This document shows positions 53,952 to 61,714 of a stretch of 64,000 nucleotides of DNA, piece after piece. Position 1 is the stretch's first letter, and the number at the start of each line of letters is the position of its first letter. Both the position numbers and the translations under genes were made by a program. Source of the stretch: Rhodocyclaceae bacterium (GTDB taxonomy: Bacteria > Pseudomonadota > Gammaproteobacteria > Burkholderiales > Rhodocyclaceae); NCBI GenBank assembly GCA_030824275.1, contig JAVBXY010000005.1, forward strand, positions 1 through 64,000, given 5' to 3'. The notes beneath the pieces are model-generated. The model made no database searches and was not told the DNA's origin. It saw only the letters and a list, made by a program, of their open reading frames with translations.

Positions 53952-54362
53952 ATGGAATTCGTGCAGCAGAACATCATGTGGGTGGCGCTCGCCATCGTTT
54001 CCGGCACCATGCTGGTGTGGCCGATGATCACCGGCGGCGGCTCTCAGGGCCTTTCTCCCGCGCAGGCCACCTTGCTGATGAATCGCGAGGACGCGGTGGT
54101 GATCGACGTGCGCGAAACCGGCGAATGGAGTTCCGGCCATATCGCCGGCGCCCGCCACATCACGCTGGGCCAGCTCGACAAGCGGCTGTCCGAGATCGAG
54201 AAATTCAAGGGCCGGCCGATCATCGTCTGCTGCGCCTCGGGCAATCGCTCGTCCTCCGCATGCAGCCAGCTCAAGAAGGCCGGCTTCGACAAGGTGTACA
54301 ACCTGTCCGGCGGCATCTCGGCCTGGCTTGAAGCCAGCCTGCCCGTCACTACGAAAGGCTGA
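53952..54362 (+). CDS. Membrane-anchored rhodanese-like protein
   Basis: A 136-residue protein with one N-terminal transmembrane segment (about 8-26) and a rhodanese domain. The active-site loop is CCASGNRSS (Cys near residue 93-94). It may carry sulfur as a persulfide. It lies 14 bases after the ArsR gene and 5 before grxC in a likely operon. Confidence 0.88.
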   Translation: MEFVQQNIMWVALAIVSGTMLVWPMITGGGSQGLSPAQATLLMNREDAVVIDVRETGEWSSGHIAGARHITLGQLDKRLSEIEKFKGRPIIVCCASGNRSSSACSQLKKAGFDKVYNLSGGISAWLEASLPVTTKG

Positions 54363-54367
54363 ATGCC

Positions 54368-54625
54368 ATGCCCAAGGTACTCATGTATTCGACCGGCGTC
54401 TGCCCCTACTGCGTGCGAGCTGAGCAACTGCTGACCCGCAAGGGCGTGGCCGAGATCGAGAAGGTACGCATCGACCTTGATCCCGAGCGTCGCGATGAAA
54501 TGATGGAGCGCACCGGTCGTCGCACCGTGCCGCAGATTTACATCGGCGACACCCATGTCGGTGGCTGCGACGATCTCTACGAACTCGACCGTCAGGGCAA
54601 GCTCGATCCTCTGCTCGCTGCGTGA
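54368..54625 (+). CDS. grxC: Glutaredoxin 3
   Basis: An 85-residue dithiol glutaredoxin with the active site CPYC (residues 12-15), the cis-Pro TVPQIYIG and the GGCDDLY motif that binds glutathione. It reduces disulfides with glutathione. Located before secB, as in many proteobacteria. Confidence 0.96.
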   Translation: MPKVLMYSTGVCPYCVRAEQLLTRKGVAEIEKVRIDLDPERRDEMMERTGRRTVPQIYIGDTHVGGCDDLYELDRQGKLDPLLAA

Positions 54626-54655
54626 CGGTAGAATGCCGGCTTTCTCTCTTCCGGC

Positions 54656-55132
54656 ATGAGTGACATGAGCGACCAGCAACCCGTATTCAGCATCGAAAAG
54701 ATCTACGTCAAGGATCTTTCCGTCGAAGTGCCCAACGCGCCACAGATTTTCCTTGAGCGCGACACCCCCGATATCGAAGTGCAGATCGGCAGCGCCACGA
54801 CGCCCGTCGGCGATGGCCTGTTCGAGGTGGTGCTGACCGTCACCGTGACGGCCAAGCTGGGCGAGGGCGAGGCTGCCAAGGCCTTCTTCCTGGTCGAAGT
54901 CGCCGAAGCCGGCATTTTCCAGATCCGCAACGTGCCGGATGAAGACCTCGAAGCCATCGTCGCCGTGGCCTGCCCCAACATCCTCTTCCCCTATGCCCGC
55001 GAAACCGTTTCCGATGCAGTCAATCGCGCCGGCTTCCCGCCCGTCATCCTCGCCCCGGTGAATTTCGAGGCGCTCTACCAGCAGCGTCTGATGGAGCAGC
55101 AGCAGGGCGAGTCGCGGATTCAGCTTCAGTAA
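54656..55132 (+). CDS. secB: Protein-export chaperone SecB
   Basis: A 158-residue SecB, the tetrameric chaperone that holds preproteins for SecA. Family motifs FSIEKIYVKDLSVEVPNAP and NILFPYARETVSDAVNRAGFP are present. A second ATG at 54665 (MSDQQPVFS) would give 155 residues and is equally possible. The TAA at 55130-55132 lies in a repeat copy. Confidence 0.95.
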   Translation: MSDMSDQQPVFSIEKIYVKDLSVEVPNAPQIFLERDTPDIEVQIGSATTPVGDGLFEVVLTVTVTAKLGEGEAAKAFFLVEVAEAGIFQIRNVPDEDLEAIVAVACPNILFPYARETVSDAVNRAGFPPVILAPVNFEALYQQRLMEQQQGESRIQLQ

Positions 55133-55155
55133 AAGTCGGCCATGGCGATACGGCG
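55131..55155 (+). repeat. Diverged 25-bp repeat joining secB stop and the next start codon
   Basis: It reads AAAAGTCGGCCAT then GGCGATACGGCG, four differences from the consensus. Its first two bases are the end of the secB TAA, and the ATG within it (55142) starts the SH3-domain gene. Confidence 0.65.
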
Positions 55156-55576
55156 ATTTCTCGTTTCCCTGCTGCTTGTCAGCGGCACGGCCTTGGCGCT
55201 GGATTACCGTTCCGTCAGCGAAGGCGCGCCGATGTTCGACGCGCCTTCAGCTAAAGCCAAGCCCCTGTTCGTCGTTGCTGCCGGCACGCCGGTGGAACTG
55301 GTGGTCAGCCTCGACGGCTGGTCCAAGGTGCGTGACAACCGGGGCGATCTGGTCTGGATCGAAAAGAAGCACCTCAGCGAAAAGCGCACCGTCATCATTC
55401 GCGCGGATCGCGCCCAGGTGCGTTCTGCCGCCGAAGACAAGGCCGCCGTCGCCTTCGAGGCCGAACGCGACGTGGTGCTCGAACTGCTCGAAGCCGTCCC
55501 CGGCGGCTGGGCGAAGGTGAAGCATCGCGACGGCCAGAGCGGCTTCGTCAAGGCCTTCCAGGTCTGGGGTCTCTGA
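55142..55576 (+). CDS. Secreted SH3-domain protein
   Basis: A 144-residue protein with a signal peptide ([19 protein letters not shown]) and two bacterial SH3 segments (about 30-80 and 85-140, each ending in a W-x-K-V pattern). Such domains bind peptidoglycan or proteins in the envelope. Its start codon and first few residues are encoded by a diverged repeat copy. It lies between secB and gpsA. Exact role unknown. Confidence 0.85.
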   Translation: MAIRRFLVSLLLVSGTALALDYRSVSEGAPMFDAPSAKAKPLFVVAAGTPVELVVSLDGWSKVRDNRGDLVWIEKKHLSEKRTVIIRADRAQVRSAAEDKAAVAFEAERDVVLELLEAVPGGWAKVKHRDGQSGFVKAFQVWGL

Positions 55577-55583
55577 TTCCCGT

Positions 55584-56561
55584 ATGAACATCGCCGTGCT
55601 CGGTGCCGGCGCCTGGGGAACAGCGCTGGCCATGACCATGGCCTTCGCCGGCCGTCACCAGGTCAGCCTGTGGGCTCGCGATGTCGATCAGGCGGCATCG
55701 ATGGCCGCCCACCGCGAAAATGCCCGCTACCTGCCGGGCTGCCCTTTTCCCGATGCACTAACCGTTACCGCAGATTTCTCCGCCGCGCTGGCCGGTGCTG
55801 ATCTTGCGCTGCTCGCCACGCCCTTGTCGGGCTTGCGGGCGACCCTGCAAACGCTACCCTCGACACTGCCTTTCCTTTGGGTTTGCAAAGGTCTGGAAGC
55901 GGGCAGCGGTCTGTTACCGCATCAGGTAGTCACCGACGTACTGGGACCGGCCACCTGCGGTGTGCTGACCGGGCCGAGCTTCGCGATTGAAGTTGCCCGT
56001 GGCCTGCCGACGGCGATCACGCTGGCGGCTACTGATGCCGGCTTTGCCGCCGCGACGGCGCAGCAATTGCATGGTGGCAACTTGCGCATCTACGCCAACG
56101 ACGATCTGGTCGGCGCCGAAGTTGGCGGTGCGGTGAAGAACGTGCTGGCCATCGCCACCGGTATTTGCGACGGCCTCGGCCTGGGTCACAATGCCCGCGC
56201 CGCGTTGATCACTCGGGGTCTGGTGGAAATCACCCGCTTCGGCATGGCACTGGGCGCGAAGCGCGACACCTTCACCGGCCTTGCCGGTATGGGCGATCTG
56301 ATCCTCACCTGCACCGGCGACCTCTCGCGCAATCGCCGCGTCGGCCTGCTGCTGGCCGAGGGGCGGACCCTGCCGGATATCGTGGCGGCCCTCGGGCATG
56401 TGGCGGAAGGCGTTCCTGCCGCCCGCGAGGTGTCGCGGCGAGCCGGCGAATTACAGGTGGACATGCCGATCACCACTGCTGTGACGGCGGTTCTCGATGG
56501 CCGCCTGACGCCTCGTGATGCGGTGGAGCGTCTGATGGCGCGCGATCCCAAGCCCGAATAA
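55584..56561 (+). CDS. gpsA: Glycerol-3-phosphate dehydrogenase [NAD(P)+]
   Basis: A 325-residue enzyme that makes glycerol-3-phosphate for phospholipids. The N-terminal NAD(P) loop is [11 protein letters not shown] (about 5-15). [15 protein letters not shown] and [28 protein letters not shown] match GpsA. It runs directly up to the end of the convergent trmL without a gap. Confidence 0.96.
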   Translation: MNIAVLGAGAWGTALAMTMAFAGRHQVSLWARDVDQAASMAAHRENARYLPGCPFPDALTVTADFSAALAGADLALLATPLSGLRATLQTLPSTLPFLWVCKGLEAGSGLLPHQVVTDVLGPATCGVLTGPSFAIEVARGLPTAITLAATDAGFAAATAQQLHGGNLRIYANDDLVGAEVGGAVKNVLAIATGICDGLGLGHNARAALITRGLVEITRFGMALGAKRDTFTGLAGMGDLILTCTGDLSRNRRVGLLLAEGRTLPDIVAALGHVAEGVPAAREVSRRAGELQVDMPITTAVTAVLDGRLTPRDAVERLMARDPKPE

Positions 56562-57026
56562 TCAGACGCTGCCCGCGTAGCCCTGCTGTCGCCAGGCCTC
56601 GAAGACCATTACGGCGACAGCATTTGAGAGGTTAAGGCTGCGATTGCCCGCTACCATTGGCAGGCGCAGCCGGTGTTCTGGCGCAATCTGTTCCAGTACC
56701 TCGGGCGGCAGGCCTTTCGATTCCGAACCAAAAATGAAGGCATCCCCCGGAAGAAAGTCGGTGCTGGCAGGACGGCGACTTGCCTTGGTGGTCAGGGCAA
56801 ACAGCCGGGCATCGCCGAGGGTGGCGCGGCAGGCGGCCCAGTCGGGGTGCACGGTGACCGTCGCCAGTTCCGCGTAATCCATTCCCGCGCGCCGCACCGC
56901 TGCTTCGGAAACGCTGAAACCCAGGGGCTCCACCAGGTGCAGCCGGGCGCCGGTGTTGGCGCAAAGGCGGATCACATTGCCGGTGTTGGGTGGAATTTCG
57001 GGTGCGACGAGGACGACGTGAAACAT
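56562..57026 (-). CDS. trmL: tRNA (cytidine/uridine-2'-O) methyltransferase TrmL
   Basis: A 154-residue SPOUT methyltransferase that modifies the wobble base 34 in some leucine tRNAs. Motifs IPPNTGNVIRLCANTGARLHL, FGSESKGLPPE and MVAGNRSLNLSNAVAVMVFE are intact. A repeat copy, antisense to the gene, adds RRPASTDF at about 84-91, between beta strands before the knot. It is divergent from mshE. Confidence 0.93.
   Translation of the reverse strand: MFHVVLVAPEIPPNTGNVIRLCANTGARLHLVEPLGFSVSEAAVRRAGMDYAELATVTVHPDWAACRATLGDARLFALTTKASRRPASTDFLPGDAFIFGSESKGLPPEVLEQIAPEHRLRLPMVAGNRSLNLSNAVAVMVFEAWRQQGYAGSV
56753..56777 (+). repeat. 25-bp dispersed repeat within trmL
   Basis: GAAAGTCGGTGCT then GGCAGGACGGCG. 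It is antisense to trmL, so the residues encoded (Arg-Arg-Pro-Ala-Ser-Thr-Asp-Phe) differ from the common Val-Gly-Ala-Gly peptide. Confidence 0.75.
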
Positions 57027-57131
57027 GGTGGATACCTGTAAAACTGCACGTGATCGGTTGATTGCCCAGCCCGCGCCGGCCTGGGGTGCGGTGTCACAAT
57101 GGCGGGTGTACGCCGCACTGGAGATTGCCTG

Positions 57132-58838
57132 ATGGCCCGCCCGGAAAAAATACGCCTTGGTGACATGCTGGTTCAGCAGAACCTTATCACCGGCGAACAA
57201 CTCAAATTTGCCCTCGACGAACAAAAACGCACGGGGCGCAAGCTGGGGCGGGTGCTCGTCGAAAGCGGCTTCGTTACCGAGGAAGGCATCTCCACCGGCC
57301 TGTCGCGCCAACTCGGCGCCGACTTTGTCGATCTCAAGACGTTTCAGCCAAAGCCGGAGTTGATCAAGCTCTTGCCGGAAGCCCAGGCACGCCGCCATCG
57401 TGCGTTGGTGCTGAAAGAGCACGACGGAATGTTGGTCGTCGGCATGGCCGACCCGACCGACCTCGCCGCCTTCGATGAACTGGCCCGCGTGTTGAAGCGC
57501 GAAATCGACCTCGCCGTGGTCACCGAAAGCCAGCTGCTCTCGGCCATCGACCGGGTCTATCGCCGCACCGAGGAAATCCAGGGCCTGGCCAAGGAACTGA
57601 CGGCCGACATGGGCGACATGCCCACCGAGTTCGGCAACATCCTCGGCCTCACCGCCGGTGCCGAGGACGCGCCGGTGGTCAAGCTGCTCAACACGGTGTT
57701 CGAGGAAGCCCTGAAGCTGCGCGCCTCCGACATCCACATCGAGCCGCAGGAAAAGTCCCTGATCATCCGCTTCCGCATCGACGGCGTGCTGCACATCCAG
57801 ACCGAGGCCGACTCGAAGATTTCCACCGCGGTGGTGCTGCGCCTGAAGCTGATGTCCGGCCTCGACATCTCGGAAAAGCGCCTGCCGCAGGACGGCCGCT
57901 TCAACATCAAGCTGCGCAGCTCGCCCATCGATATCCGTATCTCGACCATGCCCACGCAGCATGGCGAATCGGTGGTCATGCGTCTGCTGGCGCAGAACAC
58001 CGGCCTGCTGCAACTGGACAAGCTGCACATGCCGCCGAAGGTGTTGGAACGCTTTCGCCATGCCATCGCGCGGCCCTCGGGCATCGTGCTGGTCACCGGC
58101 CCGACCGGCTCCGGCAAGACCACCACGCTCTATGCCGCGCTGAACGAACTCAACACACCGGAAAAGAAAATCATCACCGTCGAAGATCCGGTCGAATACC
58201 GCCTGCCCGGCCTCAACCAGGTGCAGGTGCACGAGAAGATCGACCTATCCTTTTCCCGCGTGCTGCGCACCGCCCTGCGTCAAGACCCGGACATCATCCT
58301 GCTCGGCGAAATGCGCGACCAGGACACTGCCGAGATCGGCATGCGTGCCGCCATGACCGGCCACCTGGTGCTCTCCACTCTGCACACCAACGATGCCCTG
58401 TCCACGCCGATTCGTCTGCTCGACATGGGCGTGCCGCGTTACATGGTGGCGCTGTCGATTCAGATGGTGCTGGCCCAGCGTCTGGTGCGAGTGATCTGCG
58501 AAAACTGTTCCTCGCCCTATACCCTGGCGCCCCACGAGCACCTCTGGCTCAAGGCCGAACTGGGCGAGCGGGTCGATAATTTTCAGTACAAGCACGGACA
58601 GGGTTGCAGTCACTGCGCCAACACCGGCTATCAGGGCCGTCAGGCCGTGTACGAATTGCTGGAGATGACCAACGTCCTCGTCGAAGCCGCCAACCGGGGC
58701 GATCCCAACGAATTCATGCAGGCCGGTCGCGAGCAGATGGGTGGCAATACTTTGCGCCGCGACGCGATCCGCTTGGTGGTGAGCGGCCGTACTACCGTGG
58801 ATGAAGCCATGCGCATCAGCACCCAGCTCGACGAATAG
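57132..58838 (+). CDS. mshE: MSHA-type pilus assembly ATPase MshE
   Basis: A 568-residue GspE/PilB-family ATPase. The N-terminal MshEN domain (about 1-140) has RLGDMLVQQNLITGEQLKFAL and a second RKLGRVLVESG repeat, the pattern that binds c-di-GMP. The ATPase has Walker A GPTGSGKTTT (about 323-332). The zinc-binding C-terminal part has CENC (about 456) and CSHC (about 492). The ATG at 57132 was chosen over an upstream one at 57099 because GGAG precedes it. It drives pilus extension. Confidence 0.93.
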   Translation: MARPEKIRLGDMLVQQNLITGEQLKFALDEQKRTGRKLGRVLVESGFVTEEGISTGLSRQLGADFVDLKTFQPKPELIKLLPEAQARRHRALVLKEHDGMLVVGMADPTDLAAFDELARVLKREIDLAVVTESQLLSAIDRVYRRTEEIQGLAKELTADMGDMPTEFGNILGLTAGAEDAPVVKLLNTVFEEALKLRASDIHIEPQEKSLIIRFRIDGVLHIQTEADSKISTAVVLRLKLMSGLDISEKRLPQDGRFNIKLRSSPIDIRISTMPTQHGESVVMRLLAQNTGLLQLDKLHMPPKVLERFRHAIARPSGIVLVTGPTGSGKTTTLYAALNELNTPEKKIITVEDPVEYRLPGLNQVQVHEKIDLSFSRVLRTALRQDPDIILLGEMRDQDTAEIGMRAAMTGHLVLSTLHTNDALSTPIRLLDMGVPRYMVALSIQMVLAQRLVRVICENCSSPYTLAPHEHLWLKAELGERVDNFQYKHGQGCSHCANTGYQGRQAVYELLEMTNVLVEAANRGDPNEFMQAGREQMGGNTLRRDAIRLVVSGRTTVDEAMRISTQLDE

Positions 58839-58846
58839 GCCCGTCG

Positions 58847-60085
58847 ATGCCAAATTTCTCCTATCGGGGTCGCAATGGTGCCGGTCAGGTCGTCCAGGGC
58901 GTGATGGAAGGCGCGACCGCTGGTGTCGTCGCCGACCTGCTGGTCGGTACCGGCGTCACACCGATGGAGATCAAGCCGACCAAGGCCGCCGCTGGCGATG
59001 CGGGTGGCGGCAGCATGAACATCAACATTAGTATCTTCAAGGAAAAGGTACAGCACATCGATGTGCTGCTCTTCTCCAAGCAAATCTACACGCTGCTGAA
59101 AGCCGGCGTGCCCATCATGCGTGCCCTGGCGGGCTTGCAGGAATCCAGCTCGAACACGGCGATGAAAGCCTTGTTGCAGGACGTGCGCGAGAGCCTCGAT
59201 TCCGGCCGCGAACTCTCCATGTCCCTGGCTCGGCATCCGAAGGTGTTCACGCCCTTCTATCTTTCCATGGTACGCGTCGGCGAGATGACTGGCCGACTCG
59301 AAGAAGTGTTCATTCGCCTCTTCGATCACATGGAGTTCGAGCGCTTCATGAAGGAGCAGGTGAAGTCGGCGCTGCGTTATCCATCGTTTGTGATCGCCGC
59401 CATGATCATCGCCATGGTGGTGGTCAACATCTTCGTGATTCCAGCCTTTGCCAAAGTGTTCGCAGGCTTCAAGGCTGAGTTGCCGTTGATGACGCGGATA
59501 CTTCTAGCCATTTCAAAGTTCTGGCTGGACTGGTGGCATGTCATGCTGGTGGGCGCTGTGGGTACTGTCTTCGGTTTCAATTTCTGGCGGCGAAGCAGCA
59601 AGGGGCGCTATGAATGGGATCGCATCAAGCTCAAGTTTCCGATTGCCGGAAAGATCGTCCTGAAGGCGACCCTGGCGCGCTTTGCGCGCAGCTTTGCCCT
59701 GGCATCCCGCAGTGGTGTGCCCATCATCCAGGCGCTATCCAATGTCGCGGTCACAGTGGATAACGACTACATCTCCGACAAGATCGAGAAAATGCGGGAT
59801 GGCGTCGAGCGCGGGGAGAGCATCCTGCGCACCTCCATCGCCGCCGGTGTATTTACGCCAGTGGTGTTGCAGATGATTGCCGTCGGCGAAGAATCCGGTG
59901 CGCTTGATGACATGATGCAGGAGGTCGCCGACATGTACCAGAGCGAAGTCGAATACGAACTGAAGACCCTGGCACAACAGATCGAACCCATCCTGATTAC
60001 CATGCTCGGTGCGATGGTCCTCGTTCTGGCCCTCGGCATCTTTCTGCCGATCTGGGATCTGGGCAAGGTGGCGATCAAGAAGTGA
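58847..60085 (+). CDS. mshG: Pilus assembly inner-membrane protein MshG (GspF/PilC family)
   Basis: A 412-residue platform protein. It has the two GspF domains (about 75-200 and 275-400) and three transmembrane segments. Motifs FSKQIYTLLKAGVPIMRALAGL and AVGEESGALDDMMQEVADMY are typical. Its TGA overlaps the GTG of the next gene. It organises the pilins above the ATPase. Confidence 0.92.
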   Translation: MPNFSYRGRNGAGQVVQGVMEGATAGVVADLLVGTGVTPMEIKPTKAAAGDAGGGSMNINISIFKEKVQHIDVLLFSKQIYTLLKAGVPIMRALAGLQESSSNTAMKALLQDVRESLDSGRELSMSLARHPKVFTPFYLSMVRVGEMTGRLEEVFIRLFDHMEFERFMKEQVKSALRYPSFVIAAMIIAMVVVNIFVIPAFAKVFAGFKAELPLMTRILLAISKFWLDWWHVMLVGAVGTVFGFNFWRRSSKGRYEWDRIKLKFPIAGKIVLKATLARFARSFALASRSGVPIIQALSNVAVTVDNDYISDKIEKMRDGVERGESILRTSIAAGVFTPVVLQMIAVGEESGALDDMMQEVADMYQSEVEYELKTLAQQIEPILITMLGAMVLVLALGIFLPIWDLGKVAIKK

Positions 60086-60549
60086 CACCAACGGTCGGCC
60101 TTCGAACTCAGCGCGGCATCGGCAAGTTCGAGTTTGCCATCGTCGTGATCATCATCGGGGTGGCATCCTTGCTGTTGGCGGAGCGTTTAAACCACATCGA
60201 GATGGAGGTGGAACGTACCGAAGTTGATCTCACCATCAGAAACATACGCGCCGGTATCCAACTGGCCGTCGGCGAGCATGTGATGCATGGCGAGGATGCG
60301 CGGGTCGCGGAGATTACTGACGCCAGCCCGGTGGCCTTTCTAGGCGACCTGCCGCGCGGATTTCGTGTCGGTGCTCCGTATCCAGAAGCCGCCGGGGAAT
60401 GGACCTACAACGCAACCCGACGTGAATTGGCCTATCGCCCGCGCCTGCCGGAAGCCTTTGAAGGGCGCGAAGAACTTCGTTGGCGTTACGAGCGGCGGGT
60501 GGCACCCGACGGACGGTTCTTGGGGCCGCTTTTGAAGGCGGAAAATTAG
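60082..60549 (+). CDS. Atypical type IV pilin-like (pseudopilin) protein
   Basis: A 155-residue protein. After GTG start, RTQRG^IGKFEFAIVVIIIG looks like a prepilin: Gly12 before the cut and Glu at +5 in IGKFE, but Ile replaces the usual Phe at +1. A hydrophobic helix follows, then a soluble domain. It overlaps mshG by 4 bases and is likely a minor pilin of the same machine. I do not know a named family. Confidence 0.7.
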   Translation: MTPTVGLRTQRGIGKFEFAIVVIIIGVASLLLAERLNHIEMEVERTEVDLTIRNIRAGIQLAVGEHVMHGEDARVAEITDASPVAFLGDLPRGFRVGAPYPEAAGEWTYNATRRELAYRPRLPEAFEGREELRWRYERRVAPDGRFLGPLLKAEN

Positions 60550-60678
60550 AGCATGTCAGTGCGCAAAGATACATACAGTCCGTTGAATTAGTGCGAGTAT
60601 TTGTGAGTAATTTGGCGTTAGTAACTACTACCATCGTGCTAACCTTTCCATCATCGTTGCATTAGATTTTTCATCCGA

Positions 60679-61200
60679 ATGACTCTTGGTCGTCGTCCAT
60701 CCGTATCCCGTCAATCAGGCTTCACCCTGATCGAACTGGTCATCGTCATCACCATCATCGGCATCCTTGCTGCCGTGGCGTTACCCCGGCTTATTGACGC
60801 CCAGCGTGATGCGCGGGTCGCCAAGGCCCACGCGATTTACGGTTCCCTGCGCTCTGCCGCAGCCTTGGCCCGCTCGCGCTGTGAACTCGACAACTCCGGA
60901 TCGGCATCCTTGTTGACGACACCGAACTGCACCTCGGCGACGCCCAAGGTCAACATGGATGGAACGATGGTTGACATCGTCAATCGTTATCCGGCGGCCA
61001 CCGCTCTTGGCATTGATTCAGCGGCGGCGCTCAATCTGGCTTCAGATGGTCTCGTGGCTGCCGTTAGTGGCAATGTGCGGACATTCGATATTTCTGGCGG
61101 CACCGTACCCAACTGCCGGATTTCGTATCAGGAAGCGACTCAACCCACGGTGGGTGTGATTACTGCCCCCGTGATTTCGGTAGTAACCACGGGCTGCTAG
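60679..61200 (+). CDS. Type IV pilin-like protein, MshA family (larger)
   Basis: A 173-residue prepilin. The leader ends at G14 and cleavage gives FTLIELVIVITIIGILAAVALP. The body has Cys pairs (SRCELDNSG..NCTSA and PNCRISYQ..TTGC) that can form disulfides. It precedes the shorter pilin by 35 bases. It may be a second major or minor pilin. Confidence 0.85.
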   Translation: MTLGRRPSVSRQSGFTLIELVIVITIIGILAAVALPRLIDAQRDARVAKAHAIYGSLRSAAALARSRCELDNSGSASLLTTPNCTSATPKVNMDGTMVDIVNRYPAATALGIDSAAALNLASDGLVAAVSGNVRTFDISGGTVPNCRISYQEATQPTVGVITAPVISVVTTGC

Positions 61201-61235
61201 GGCAAGGAACAGCAAGTTTTTATTAGGAGATGGAC

Positions 61236-61595
61236 ATGAAACAAAAAGGTTTTACGCTAATCGAACTGGTCGTCGTGATTGTGATTCTCGGGATTTTGGC
61301 GGCGACGGCGTTGCCGAAGTTTATTAACATGTCTAGCGAGGCTCAGACCGCTGCGACAAAAGGCGTTGCTGGTGCCATGGCTTCTGCAATGACTATCAAT
61401 TATGCGGCTCGTAAAGCCAGCGCGACCGGTTCTGCTGCGGTCACCGACTGCGATTCAGGTAGTCTTTTGCAGGGTGGTCTGCCAAGCGGCTATACGATTA
61501 CTGCCGCTGCAATTACTGCTGAATCCACGGCTACTTGCACGGTGAACGGCCCAAGCAGTACCAGCGCAACCTTTACTGGACTGGGCGTCAACTAA
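61236..61595 (+). CDS. mshA: Type IV pilin, MshA-like (major candidate)
   Basis: A 119-residue prepilin starting MKQKG^FTLIELVVVIVIL. AGGAGA lies 5 bases before the ATG at 61236, better than the ATG at 61230 inside it. Two Cys (TDCDSG, TATCTVN) form the likely D-loop disulfide. The C-terminus is rich in Ser and Thr (NGPSSTSATFTG), possible glycosylation sites for the neighbouring PglL-like enzyme. A strong terminator follows, so it may be highly expressed. Confidence 0.88.
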   Translation: MKQKGFTLIELVVVIVILGILAATALPKFINMSSEAQTAATKGVAGAMASAMTINYAARKASATGSAAVTDCDSGSLLQGGLPSGYTITAAAITAESTATCTVNGPSSTSATFTGLGVN

Positions 61596-61625
61596 TCCAA
61601 GTAAGTGCAACAGGTGCTGGAAAAG

Positions 61626-61660
61626 CAATGGCCCGGAGGTGACTTCGGGCCATTGTTGTT
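61626..61660 (+). terminator. Rho-independent terminator after the major pilin
   Basis: CAATGGCCCG (61626-61635) pairs with CGGGCCATTG (61646-61655), loop GAGGTGACTT, followed by TTGTTTG. It separates the pilin genes from pglL. Confidence 0.8.
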
Positions 61661-61714
61661 TGCTGGTGGCTTGCGTGATGAAGGTCGCGACAGCAGTTTG
61701 GTCTGTCGCGCTTG

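Noticed and set aside
55430-55440. A possible frameshift between secB and the SH3 gene
   Set aside because: Both proteins are complete, with a stop and a start in different contexts; the join is explained by the diverged repeat.
59362-59374. A partial match to the repeat, AAGTCGGCGCTG, in mshG
   Set aside because: Only the left half is present; the frame encodes conserved GspF residues (VKSALRYPS), so it is a chance match.
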